From Blastocatellia bacterium (GTDB lineage Bacteria; Acidobacteriota; Blastocatellia; Pyrinomonadales; Pyrinomonadaceae), in contig JACDAY010000022.1 of NCBI GenBank assembly GCA_013695195.1, positions 1 through 18,587 of the forward strand: 18,587 nt of DNA. Reading direction: 5' to 3'. A model generated the notes under the pieces. It did no database searches. It worked only from the letters and a program-made list of their open reading frames with translations, and was not told the origin of the DNA. Below, piece after piece: positions 1 through 7,047 of this stretch (position 1 is its first letter; every line of letters starts with the position of its first letter). A program made the position numbers and the translations under genes.

Positions 1-456
<456 letters not shown>

Positions 457-480
457 GATAACTGGTTTCAATAACACGCC

Positions 481-591
481 GCCCAACAAATCATTGGACG
501 TGAGGCAAAAACAACTTCTCTTTAAAATCTTGCCTGTTTAACTCGGAGTTGCGCGTATTCGGTTTCGCCCGCGTCAATTCAATCGTTATGC
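481..591 (+). other. Integron attC recombination site 1 (end of chrA cassette)
   Basis: The site begins with GCCCAAC (R'', 481-487), has a 5-base spacer and then ATTGGACG (L'', 493-500). Near the far end it has CGTCAAT (L', 572-578), a short spacer and GTTATGC (R', 585-591). L' is the reverse complement of L'' apart from one extra G, the extrahelical base that orients attC recombination. The stem continues inward (GACGTGAGGCAAA against TTTCGCCCGCGTC, 10 of 13 pairs). Length is 111 bp. The recombination point would be between G585 and T586. The last six bases belong to the next cassette. Seen by eye; no folding was run. Confidence 0.8.
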
Positions 592-1236
592 CGCTTCACC
601 GTGTGATGTAAATATGTGCGGAAACTAAAGGGGAAAAAGATGAAATTGCTGCTACTCGCAACTGTCGCTACCTGTGTCTTAACCGGCTCGGTGTTAGGAC
701 AGGAGGCGAAACGAAATGATGCACTTGAACAATCAATCAGGAAGCTTGAGCTTGCCGAAAGCGATGCCGTAGTGCGTAGTGACGTGGCAGCTTTAGAAAA
801 ACTTTGGGCGGAAGATTTCACCGTCAACAACCCCAACAACCAAGTATCCAAGGGGAGAAAGGAAGTCATAGCGCGAGTCCGCTCTGGTTTACTCAACTAT
901 TCTTCATTCGTTCGAGAGATTGAGTCGGTCGGATTTTATGGGGACACTGTCATCGTGATGGGGCTGGAAACGATTGTTCCAAGCGGTACTTCCGCCGATG
1001 CAGGAAAAACTATTCGCCGCCGCTATACAAATATCTGGATGAAGAAAAAGGGTAAATGGCTTCTGACTGCGCGACACGCTAACGTCATCTGCCAAAGTTG
1101 AATGGCATCTGTTTTTTAATCACGGGCGGCATAACAATTCAATGGACGTTAGGGCGAAACAGCGACTTTCTTATATTAGTTGTCTGTTTTCCCTCAACTT
1201 GTGTGGTGGCGGTTTCGCCGCACGTCATCTCAACCG
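586..1236 (+). mobile_element. Complete integron gene cassette (651 bp) carrying the NTF2-like gene
   Basis: The cassette starts with TTATGCCGC at 586, just after the cut point of the first attC, and ends at G1236 in the second attC. Its own attC starts with GCGGCATAAC (1126-1135), the exact 10-base reverse complement of GTTATGCCGC (585-594). That match between a cassette's first bases and the R'' end of its own attC is expected because the two sit together in the circular cassette. One gene fills the unit, in the same direction as the cassette, with a 54-base leader and no obvious promoter of its own, as usual for cassettes. Confidence 0.8.
640..1101 (+). CDS. Secreted NTF2-like (DUF4440/SnoaL-type) protein, cassette gene
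   Basis: The 153-residue protein has a clear signal peptide (MKLLLLATVATCVLTGSVLG, cleavage near QEA), then a single NTF2-like domain: an N-terminal helix (QSIRKLELAESDAVVRSD), the LEKLWAEDFTVNNPNN segment typical of DUF4440 proteins, and a beta-rich C-terminal half with TNIWMKKKGKWLLTARHAN. Members of this fold are small cone-shaped proteins that bind or turn over small molecules, and no specific substrate can be read here. I chose ATG 640 over an in-frame GTG at 616 because the signal peptide starts there and AAGGGG lies 6-11 bases upstream. NTF2-like proteins are common cargo of environmental integron cassettes. Function unknown. Confidence 0.8.
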   Translation: MKLLLLATVATCVLTGSVLGQEAKRNDALEQSIRKLELAESDAVVRSDVAALEKLWAEDFTVNNPNNQVSKGRKEVIARVRSGLLNYSSFVREIESVGFYGDTVIVMGLETIVPSGTSADAGKTIRRRYTNIWMKKKGKWLLTARHANVICQS

Positions 1237-1242
1237 TTGGAC
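1129..1242 (+). other. Integron attC recombination site 2 (end of NTF2-like cassette)
   Basis: R'' is GCATAAC (1129-1135), L'' is AATGGACG (1141-1148), L' is CGTCAT (1223-1228) and R' is GTTGGAC (1236-1242), which fits GTTRRRY exactly. ATGGACG against CGTCAT again leaves one unpaired G in L''. Further in, GGGCGAAAC (1152-1160) pairs with GGTTTCGCC (1211-1219), extending the stem. Length is 114 bp, close to the first site, and the R''-L'' and L'-R' spacers match those of the first site, so both belong to one family of attC sites. Confidence 0.82.
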
Positions 1243-1252
1243 GGCTAATCAT

Positions 1253-1429
1253 ATGACCCAAACAAACGAAGTTGGTCGGCTTACGGCAATGGGTTTCGCT
1301 CCGTTCGGAGAATGGGCCGCACAGGATGCTCAGTTGGTGCTCAAACTCACCGCATGTGCAAATGCACGGCGACTTTTATATCGCGTTACGTCGTTACTCG
1401 GAGGTTATCCGATTATTAATCAAGTGTAG
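1253..1429 (+). CDS. Small ORF at the start of a truncated third cassette
   Basis: A 58-residue frame starts at ATG 1253, 17 bases after the attC recombination point, with GGACGG upstream at 1240-1245. The residues GFAPFGEWAAQDAQLVLKL and NARRLLYRV faintly resemble the first part of GIY-YIG nuclease-like proteins, in which a similar stretch is followed by a LYAFV-type strand, but the rest of such a domain is missing. The sequence expected for this cassette's own attC start (GCCGTCCAAC, complementary to its first bases) is not found before the next gene. I read it as a 5' remnant of a cassette gene cut by rearrangement. It may not be translated into anything useful. Confidence 0.35.
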   Translation: MTQTNEVGRLTAMGFAPFGEWAAQDAQLVLKLTACANARRLLYRVTSLLGGYPIINQV

Positions 1430-1463
1430 ATTCGAGCAGGTTTGGAATACGCGGCAGGTTGGC

Positions 1464-2426
1464 TTAATTTTTTCGCAATATCTCGATTATCGGCGCATTT
1501 TTTTTCTCGCTTGTCGCGAAAACGGAATTTCCATCCGAGCTGTAGCTGATCGCTTCGCCCTGTTTGCGGTCGCCTATGTTCACAACTACCGATTTTTGTT
1601 TCCAGATATCGTCAAAGCTGCCGGCGCCCAAAGGCAAAGTAAATTCGTACCCGGCCGAATAATCGCAGAGGATCATACGTAAGCCGTCCGGTGAGATCGA
1701 TCCGCCGGTCAGCAGGCCGTTTGGAACGGCGGGCAGCGCCAGATCGGATAATTTGTCGGCTTTCAACAAAGCTTCGCTCGCGAAAACGGGTTTTAGCTTA
1801 TAAACGGCGGAGGCCTCACGGGAGCCTTTTGTCAGCACATAGATATCACCGGATTTCGGTTCTACCATCAGAGTTTCGGCGTCGTGCGGCGTATCGGAAT
1901 AACGAAATCTCATAAGTTGCGCAGCTTCAGTCTGGAGCGGACTTTTTCGAGTCGAGCTTTTATTTTCTGCTGAAACGTCCGGCTCCAAAACGCGGTAAAT
2001 TTTATGTTCCGTACGCTCTAGCTTGTTCGTATTCCCGATATCGCCGATGTAGAGAAAACATGTTCCATTGCCGTCCTTAAAGGCGGCGATATCTTCCCAA
2101 TCCGTGTTTTCTGCGTTTTTAACCTTCCACGTGCCGAGATGAGCGCCTTTGGAATTCATTGCAAAAATATAGGCTCCGTCGCCCGAATCGTTATGCGTCC
2201 ATAGGACATCCGCCCGGCATCTTGACGCGGCAAGGCCGCTGCTCTCGGTTATCTCAGGCGACTCGATTTTGCCGACGATCTTCGGCGTTTCATACGGCGA
2301 TTTCGCCTGATCGAACGAACGGGTGCTGTGGTCGTTCGACGACATATAATTGCAAGCAGTTGACGCCGCACAACCAACGGTCAAAATGACAAAGGCGCAA
2401 AATTTCGCTATAGTTCCGTTCAGCAT
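1464..2426 (-). CDS. Secreted beta-propeller-like protein of unknown function
   Basis: The 320-residue product starts at ATG 2426 with AAGAAG just upstream. A hydrophobic N-terminus (AKFCAFVILTVGCAASTAC) is an export signal. Two cysteines could serve as lipidation sites but neither is in a canonical lipobox, so lipoprotein status is uncertain. The mature part has repeated beta-propeller-like blades: ESSGLAASRCRADVLWTHND, NTDWEDIAAF, CFLYIGDIGNTN, PHDAETLMVEPKSGDIYVLT, GGSISPDGLRM and KQGEAISYSSDG. This resembles the propeller families (esterase-like or phytase-like) found with no assigned substrate. The gene is divergent from speD across 90 bases and convergent with the integron remnant. No catalytic assignment is possible. 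Confidence 0.7.
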   Translation of the reverse strand: MLNGTIAKFCAFVILTVGCAASTACNYMSSNDHSTRSFDQAKSPYETPKIVGKIESPEITESSGLAASRCRADVLWTHNDSGDGAYIFAMNSKGAHLGTWKVKNAENTDWEDIAAFKDGNGTCFLYIGDIGNTNKLERTEHKIYRVLEPDVSAENKSSTRKSPLQTEAAQLMRFRYSDTPHDAETLMVEPKSGDIYVLTKGSREASAVYKLKPVFASEALLKADKLSDLALPAVPNGLLTGGSISPDGLRMILCDYSAGYEFTLPLGAGSFDDIWKQKSVVVNIGDRKQGEAISYSSDGNSVFATSEKKNAPIIEILRKN

Positions 2427-2434
2427 ACTTCTTT

Positions 2435-2450
2435 GTTATTAAATAATAAC
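2435..2450. promoter_or_regulatory. Short palindrome in the divergent promoter region
   Basis: GTTATT and AATAAC flank AAAT in the 90-base gap between the propeller gene and speD. It is AT-rich and lies 9 bases upstream of the propeller gene start, so it could be an operator or part of a promoter. Nothing ties it to a named regulator. Confidence 0.2.
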
Positions 2451-2516
2451 GCATCACCCTGGCAGAAGTTCAAAACATTGTGAACGATTTGATCGTACTG
2501 CTTTTAGGTTTAACGG

Positions 2517-2930
2517 ATGATTGTTGGAACAGAATGGCTGATCGAAGCCGAAGGCTGTAATCAGGATAAGCTGCGCGACGAAACAGCCCTGCGCGGTATT
2601 TTTGCGCGGATCATCGAAGATCTGGGCCTGAAGGTCATAGGTTCCGTCTGGCACAAGTTCGATGGCGAAGGCGGCGTGACAGGAATGACGGCGCTTACCG
2701 AATCTCATCTCGCCTGCCATACCTATCCCGAACACGGAATAGCTACGTTCAACTTGTACTGCTGCCGAATGCGGCCGGAATGGAATTGGAAAGAAAACTT
2801 GCGAGCTGCGCTTGGAGCAGAAACTGTGCAGGTAACAAGAATTGAACGCGGAAGCAAGATATTCTATTCCCCCGATCCGAAATCCGAAATCCGAAATCCA
2901 AAATCGAAAACGGCCGGAGGTGACGCTTGA
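2517..2930 (+). CDS. speD: S-adenosylmethionine decarboxylase proenzyme
   Basis: This 137-residue protein has the prokaryotic class 1b proenzyme signature TESHLACHTYPEHGIATFNL. The Ser63 of ESH is where self-cleavage creates the pyruvoyl cofactor, and His68 and Cys82/Cys83 fall at the places of the catalytic residues in the Thermotoga enzyme. It would decarboxylate S-adenosylmethionine in the cytosol to give the aminopropyl donor for spermidine-type synthesis. It heads a + strand operon with a membrane aminopropyltransferase at 5519. The last 20 residues are not family sequence: they are encoded by a 7-base tandem repeat (2875-2909). Its stop TGA overlaps the next gene's TTG start. Confidence 0.95.
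   Translation: MIVGTEWLIEAEGCNQDKLRDETALRGIFARIIEDLGLKVIGSVWHKFDGEGGVTGMTALTESHLACHTYPEHGIATFNLYCCRMRPEWNWKENLRAALGAETVQVTRIERGSKIFYSPDPKSEIRNPKSKTAGGDA
2875..2909 (+). repeat. 7-base tandem repeat inside the 3' end of speD
   Basis: ATCCGAA occurs three times in a row (2875, 2882, 2889), then the variants ATCCAAA (2896) and ATCGAAA (2903). Because 7 is not a multiple of 3 the translated tail rotates through frames (DPKSEIRNPKSK). Similar ATCCGAAATCCGAA-type runs are scattered in intergenic regions of many environmental genomes. Here it has become the C-terminal tail of the protein. Confidence 0.85.
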
Positions 2931-4882
2931 GCGTTCTTCAGGCAAGCTGCCCGAACTGCGCGGGGCCGATCGAATTTAAGGCCGGCTCAACGATAGTGCT
3001 TGTCTGCCCATTTTGCCGTTCGGCGGTTGTAAGGAACGACCGTGCTTTGGAGGATTTGGGAAAGGTTACCGATATTGCCGAATCGGAATCGCCGCTCAAG
3101 CTCGGACAAAAAGGCTCTTACAACGGAAACCGTTTTGAGCTTTCTGGGCGAGCACAGCTTCGGCACGAGATGGGCGGGTTTTGGGACGAATGGTACGCGA
3201 CGTTTTCGAACGGCTGGGTCGGCTGGCTTGCCGAAGCTCAGGGCAAATTTTATCTAACATTTTATCAGCCGATACCGGACGGAAAAGTTTTACCGCCGTT
3301 CGATCAACTGCAAATCGGCCAAACGGTGCAGGAAACTCCGGGATCGTCGCCAATGATTGTAACGGAAAAGGGCACAGCGACTGCGGTTGCGGCCGACGGG
3401 GAAATACCATATAGATTAACGCCAAACGAGCAAAGTCATTATGCCGATCTTTCCGGACGAGAGAATGCGTTCGGAACAATCGATTACAGCAACGAACCGC
3501 CGTGGCTTTTCGTCGGAAATCAGGTTTCGCTGGATGAGATCGGTCTTGGAGACGCTCGCCCCGCCCAGCGTGAAACCCGCCGAGTTTCGACCGCGGCGAT
3601 GGGCTGCCCGAATTGCGGCGGCCCGCTGGCCCTGGCCGCGCCGGACAAAAGCGAACGCGTTACCTGCCCGAACTGCAACTCGCTGCTCGATGTAAACCAG
3701 GGCAATCTTTCCTACCTGCACGCTTTGAATCCGTCGCCGTCCCCGCACGGGTTTGTTCTGGCGGTCGGTGCGGAAGGAACGTTTAAGGATGGCGTAAAGT
3801 TAAAAACTATCGGCGCGGTCGTGCGAAGCGTAACTATTGACGGCATCCAGTATTTCTGGCACGAATATTTGCTTTATAATCCAGCGATCGGTTTCCGTTG
3901 GCTCGTGCATTCTGATAATCACTGGAACTATGTAGAGTCGATAAACGCCGCGGAGATTGAGGCGGCCGGCAACGGCGTTTCGATATCTTCTATGCCGAAC
4001 GCCGTGAGATTTAACGGCGAAACTTATAAGATATTCCAGGATGCAGCGGCTGTTGTCGAATATGTAAAGGGCGAATTTTACTGGCGCGTCGAACAGGGCG
4101 AGACCGTTCGTGCGGTCGATTATGTGGCGGCGCCGGTGATGCTTTCGCAGGAAATTACCGAGAGCGAGATGAACTGGTCGGCCGGCGTCTATATGACGAA
4201 CGCCGAGGTCGAGAAAGCGTTTGGCGTTTCCGGCCTGCCCAAACCGTGGTCGGTCGCCCCGAATCAGCCGTTTACCGGCAGTTTTTATTATACGTGGGGA
4301 TTGTTGCCGCTTGGTTTACTATTCTTCGTCGCGATTTTTATGATTCCGTTCAGTGGGCTGTCAAGCACCATACTGTCGCAACAGATCGTCCTGCCGGCAA
4401 TGGTGAATCCGACTACTCCGCAGGCGGCTTTTAGTCAGCCGTTTGACCTGAAGGGCAGCCGCAACGTGAAGATCACGGCCTCGGCCCCGGTTAATAATTC
4501 CTTTGCGGATCTGGACGTAGATTTGGTGAATGAACAAAGCCAGGAGGTCGAATCGGTGAATGTACCGATCGAATATTATACCGGCACGGACAGCGACGGT
4601 AGCTGGACAGAAGGAGGGCAATCGCAGGACGCGACTCTTTCGTCTCTGCCGGCTGGAAAATACACTTTGCGAGTGGAGGGCACATGGCAAAATTCGACGC
4701 AGCCGATGCCGATCTCCGTTAAAGTTGAGCAAAATGTCGTTCGCGGCGTAAATTTTATTTGTGCACTGGTTGTATTGTTGATCGTTCCGGTTTTAAGCCT
4801 GATTAGAAAACTCTCGTTCGAATCGCGAAAGTGGAAAGACAGTATGTTTACAACGAGTTCGTCGGATGATTCGGGGGAATGA
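2927..4882 (+). CDS. DUF4178 membrane protein with two zinc ribbons
   Basis: The protein has 651 residues. Zinc ribbon 1 uses Cys8, Cys11, Cys27 and Cys30 and is followed by a DUF4178 module (about 55-205, with SYNGNRFELSGRAQL and WYATFSNGWVGWLAEAQGKF). Zinc ribbon 2 uses Cys227, Cys230, Cys247 and Cys250 and is followed by a second DUF4178 module (about 270-430, YFWHEYLLYN). A membrane helix at about 457-478, a probably extracytoplasmic beta domain (500-602, SLPAGKYTLRVEGTWQN) and a second helix at 608-626 follow, then a basic cytosolic tail. The TTG start is supported by GGAGG at 2916-2920 and a 4-base TTGA overlap with the speD stop, so translation is probably coupled. DUF4178 has no proven activity. 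It is often seen beside DUF350 and polyamine enzymes, which fits here. Confidence 0.85.
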   Translation: MSVLQASCPNCAGPIEFKAGSTIVLVCPFCRSAVVRNDRALEDLGKVTDIAESESPLKLGQKGSYNGNRFELSGRAQLRHEMGGFWDEWYATFSNGWVGWLAEAQGKFYLTFYQPIPDGKVLPPFDQLQIGQTVQETPGSSPMIVTEKGTATAVAADGEIPYRLTPNEQSHYADLSGRENAFGTIDYSNEPPWLFVGNQVSLDEIGLGDARPAQRETRRVSTAAMGCPNCGGPLALAAPDKSERVTCPNCNSLLDVNQGNLSYLHALNPSPSPHGFVLAVGAEGTFKDGVKLKTIGAVVRSVTIDGIQYFWHEYLLYNPAIGFRWLVHSDNHWNYVESINAAEIEAAGNGVSISSMPNAVRFNGETYKIFQDAAAVVEYVKGEFYWRVEQGETVRAVDYVAAPVMLSQEITESEMNWSAGVYMTNAEVEKAFGVSGLPKPWSVAPNQPFTGSFYYTWGLLPLGLLFFVAIFMIPFSGLSSTILSQQIVLPAMVNPTTPQAAFSQPFDLKGSRNVKITASAPVNNSFADLDVDLVNEQSQEVESVNVPIEYYTGTDSDGSWTEGGQSQDATLSSLPAGKYTLRVEGTWQNSTQPMPISVKVEQNVVRGVNFICALVVLLIVPVLSLIRKLSFESRKWKDSMFTTSSSDDSGE

Positions 4883-5015
4883 CTGGATCGCAAGCGTCCC
4901 GCTTGCAAGATTGCGAAGCAATCTCAAACTTTGATGATTATGCAAAGTTGAATATACCTTACACTTTTGTGAACGCTGGTGCGTTCATTGCAAGCGGGAC
5001 GCTTGCGTTCCAGTC
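4881..5015. repeat. Long-armed palindromic element, copy 1
   Basis: Arms of 28 bases (4881-4908 and 4988-5015) are reverse complements with one mismatch; they read GACTGGATCGCAAGCGTCCC outward-in on the left. Inside are two further hairpins: AGATTGC-GAA-GCAATCT (4908-4924) and AACTTTG paired with CAAAGTT (about 4927-4949). The left arm overlaps the stop codon of the DUF4178 gene. A second copy with the same plan but different arm sequence is at 9341-9451. It may form a stable RNA hairpin that trims or protects the operon transcript. Confidence 0.85.
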
Positions 5016-5026
5016 GTTATAAATTT

Positions 5027-5176
5027 ATGTTAAAAAAACTTTATTTGATTGTTGGTCTCGGCGTGGTATTGCTTTACGCGTCGGGCGCCTGGTTTGGCTG
5101 GGAGCTTGCTAATTCCGGGAGCAGATCGAGGCTTGGAGTGCCGTTCATTTACACAGGCTTTCGTGGAGGAAAATAA
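5027..5176 (+). CDS. Small single-helix membrane protein in the DUF4178/DUF350 operon
   Basis: The 49-residue product starts at ATG 5027, which removes an upstream in-frame extension that would read through the palindromic element. A hydrophobic helix (LYLIVGLGVVLLYASGAWFG) is followed by WELANSGSRSRLGVPFIYTG and ends FRGGK. From memory, similarly small proteins with one helix and a Gly-rich end ending GGK or similar occur beside DUF350 genes, but I cannot check this. The next gene's ATG follows the stop directly, and that gene's ribosome site (GGAGGA, 5165-5170) lies inside this one, so both are likely co-translated. Role unknown; a small membrane subunit is plausible. Confidence 0.6.
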   Translation: MLKKLYLIVGLGVVLLYASGAWFGWELANSGSRSRLGVPFIYTGFRGGK

Positions 5177-5428
5177 ATGCTGAATCTTATTAATCCGGGC
5201 GCATTGGCGTTCGTCGTCAAACTCGATCAGTTACTGGAAGTTTTGGTAGCGACGCTAATATTTGTTTTTATCGGGCTAATGTTTTTCGCCGTCGCCTACG
5301 GTATTCTGAGCAAGCTTTTTCATATTAACAAAGAGATCGAAGAGGACCAGAACACGGCTTTGGGTATTGTCGTCGGTTCCATCATGATCGGAATCGCGAT
5401 CATAATCGCGGCGGCTATACACGGCTGA
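5177..5428 (+). CDS. DUF350 (YjfL/UPF0719-type) membrane protein
   Basis: The 83-residue protein has a short N-terminal segment and two membrane helices (VLVATLIFVFIGLMFFAVAY and LGIVVGSIMIGIAIIIAAAI). The loop between them holds KEIEEDQNTALGIVVGS, the conserved acidic E-x-x-N-x-A/T-x-G core of DUF350. E. coli YjfL carries this unit twice in about 130 residues, so this is a single-unit form that would need to dimerise. DUF350 is of unknown biochemical role and is repeatedly linked to envelope-stress and polyamine gene clusters. Start ATG follows the previous stop with no gap and has GGAGGA six bases upstream. Confidence 0.85.
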   Translation: MLNLINPGALAFVVKLDQLLEVLVATLIFVFIGLMFFAVAYGILSKLFHINKEIEEDQNTALGIVVGSIMIGIAIIIAAAIHG

Positions 5429-5433
5429 TTTTC

Positions 5434-5516
5434 AAAGGATAAAGATTAAAGGCGAAAGGATAGGGTAAGAATTGCTTTTCACCATTTATCCTTAACCTTT
5501 GAGCCTTTATCCTTTA
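5434..5516. repeat. AAAGGATAAAG imperfect inverted repeat
   Basis: Arms are 5434-5463 and 5487-5516. The left arm starts AAAGGATAAAGATTAAAGG; the reverse complement of the right arm starts AAAGGATAAAGGCTCAAAGG. Both keep AAGGATA at the inner end. The element starts 6 bases after the DUF350 stop and ends 2 bases before the next ATG (5519), so it occupies the place of that gene's ribosome-binding site. Confidence 0.75.
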
Positions 5517-5518
5517 AA

Positions 5519-7039
5519 ATGAAGCGCACTCCACTTCTTTTCCTAAATGTCATCATAATCGCTACCTGTGGCCTGATATACGAGCTGCTCGCCGGAACTC
5601 TTTCGAGCTATGTTCTCGGCGATTCGGTCACGCAATTTTCGCTAATTATCGGCATATATCTTTTCGCAATGGGTGTCGGGTCGTGGGCTTCGAGGTATAT
5701 AGACAGGAATATTGCCGAAAAATTTGTCGATATCGAGCTTGCGGTTGCCGTAATCGGCGGATTTTCGGCGCCGCTGCTTTTTCTAACGTTTGCAAACCTA
5801 TCGTATTTCGGGATCGTGCTTTACAGCATGGTTTTTATTATCGGCACGCTCGTAGGCCTGGAAATCCCGCTGCTGATGCGGATCTTAAAAGACGAGCTCG
5901 ATTTCAAAGACCTTGTCTCAAAAGTCCTGGCGCTTGATTATATCGGCGCCCTTGCGGCGTCGCTGCTATTTCCGATATTTCTCGTCCCAAAACTAGGCTT
6001 AAATCGCACTTCGCTGCTCTTTGGAATGTTGAATGCGGCCGTCGGCATTTGGGGAACATGGCTGCTCGAACCTCTGATAAAACGAAATATAAATATTCTT
6101 CGGGTAAAGGGGTTTGTAATATTGGCTTTGCTGTTTATAGCCTTTATCAAAGCCGACAGTCTGACGACGCTGGCCGAAGACAATCTCTTCACGGACAATA
6201 TTATTTATGCAAAAAGCTCGCCTTATCAGCGGATCGTTGTAACAAAGGGCAAAACGGGACACGCTCTGTTTTTAAACGGCAATCTGCAATTCAATTCCTT
6301 TGACGAATACCGGTATCACGAGGCCCTTGTGCATCCGGCGTTTGCCGCTTTTGGCGAAAACCCAAAGCGCATTCTCGTACTAGGCGGCGGCGACGGATTG
6401 GCACTGCGGGAAATTTTGAAATACAAATCGGTCGAAAATGTGACGCTTGTCGATCTTGATCCTGGAATGACAGAATTGTCGAAAGCTCTGCCTGCGCTCG
6501 CGGAACTAAACCGGAACGCTTATGACGATCCGCGCGTTTCAGTGACAAATGCCGATGCATTCTTCTGGCTTGATAACAACACGCTCGAGCCTTTTGATAT
6601 CGCCATCGTCGATTTTCCGGACCCGAATAATTTCGCGCTCGGAAAGTTGTACACGACACGTTTTTACAAACTTCTAAAATCGAAATTAAAACCGGATTCG
6701 GCGATCGTTATTCAATGCACATCACCGCTTATCGCGCGAAAATCATATTGGTCTATCATAAAAACGCTCGAAGCCGTTGGCTTTATCGTCAAACCGTATC
6801 AAACTACCGTTCCAAGCTTTGGCGTTTGGGGCTACGCACTTGCAAAACTTCAGCCGTTTGAAACTCCATCCAAACCGCCTGCGAATATTGATCTGAAATT
6901 TTTGAACGATAATTCGTTTGCTTCGATGTTCGATTTTCCGTCGGATACAACACTTCCTCTCGAAGAGATTGAAATAAACCGGCTGGACAACCAGGCTTTG
7001 GTTAGGTATTACGAGATGGAATGGAGACGATTTGAATAA
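5519..7039 (+). CDS. Membrane-anchored spermidine-synthase-like aminopropyltransferase
   Basis: The 506-residue protein has about seven membrane helices in residues 7-212 and a cytosolic Rossmann methyltransferase-like domain after residue 225. Motifs of the spermidine synthase family are in order: SSPYQRIVV (234-242), LQFNSFDEYRYHEALVHP (256-273), VLGGGDGLALREIL (287-300, nucleoside binding), VDLDPGM (311-317), NADAFFWL (344-351) and VDFPDPNNFALGKLYTTRFY (364-383). It would use decarboxylated S-adenosylmethionine from SpeD to add aminopropyl groups to an amine. The membrane part is absent from soluble SpeE and suggests action at the membrane. No Shine-Dalgarno is seen; the upstream bases are the inverted repeat. 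Acceptor unknown. Confidence 0.85.
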   Translation: MKRTPLLFLNVIIIATCGLIYELLAGTLSSYVLGDSVTQFSLIIGIYLFAMGVGSWASRYIDRNIAEKFVDIELAVAVIGGFSAPLLFLTFANLSYFGIVLYSMVFIIGTLVGLEIPLLMRILKDELDFKDLVSKVLALDYIGALAASLLFPIFLVPKLGLNRTSLLFGMLNAAVGIWGTWLLEPLIKRNINILRVKGFVILALLFIAFIKADSLTTLAEDNLFTDNIIYAKSSPYQRIVVTKGKTGHALFLNGNLQFNSFDEYRYHEALVHPAFAAFGENPKRILVLGGGDGLALREILKYKSVENVTLVDLDPGMTELSKALPALAELNRNAYDDPRVSVTNADAFFWLDNNTLEPFDIAIVDFPDPNNFALGKLYTTRFYKLLKSKLKPDSAIVIQCTSPLIARKSYWSIIKTLEAVGFIVKPYQTTVPSFGVWGYALAKLQPFETPSKPPANIDLKFLNDNSFASMFDFPSDTTLPLEEIEINRLDNQALVRYYEMEWRRFE

Positions 7040-7047
7040 TTTTTGTC

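Noticed and set aside
2454..2945. Long open frame on the - strand opposite speD
   Set aside because: It mirrors speD codon by codon and carries the repeat-derived FRFWISDFGFRIG peptide. SpeD has full family motifs on the other strand.
4881..5015. Palindromes as a CRISPR array
   Set aside because: There are only two arms in inverted order, no direct repeat series with regular spacers, and no cas genes in the window.
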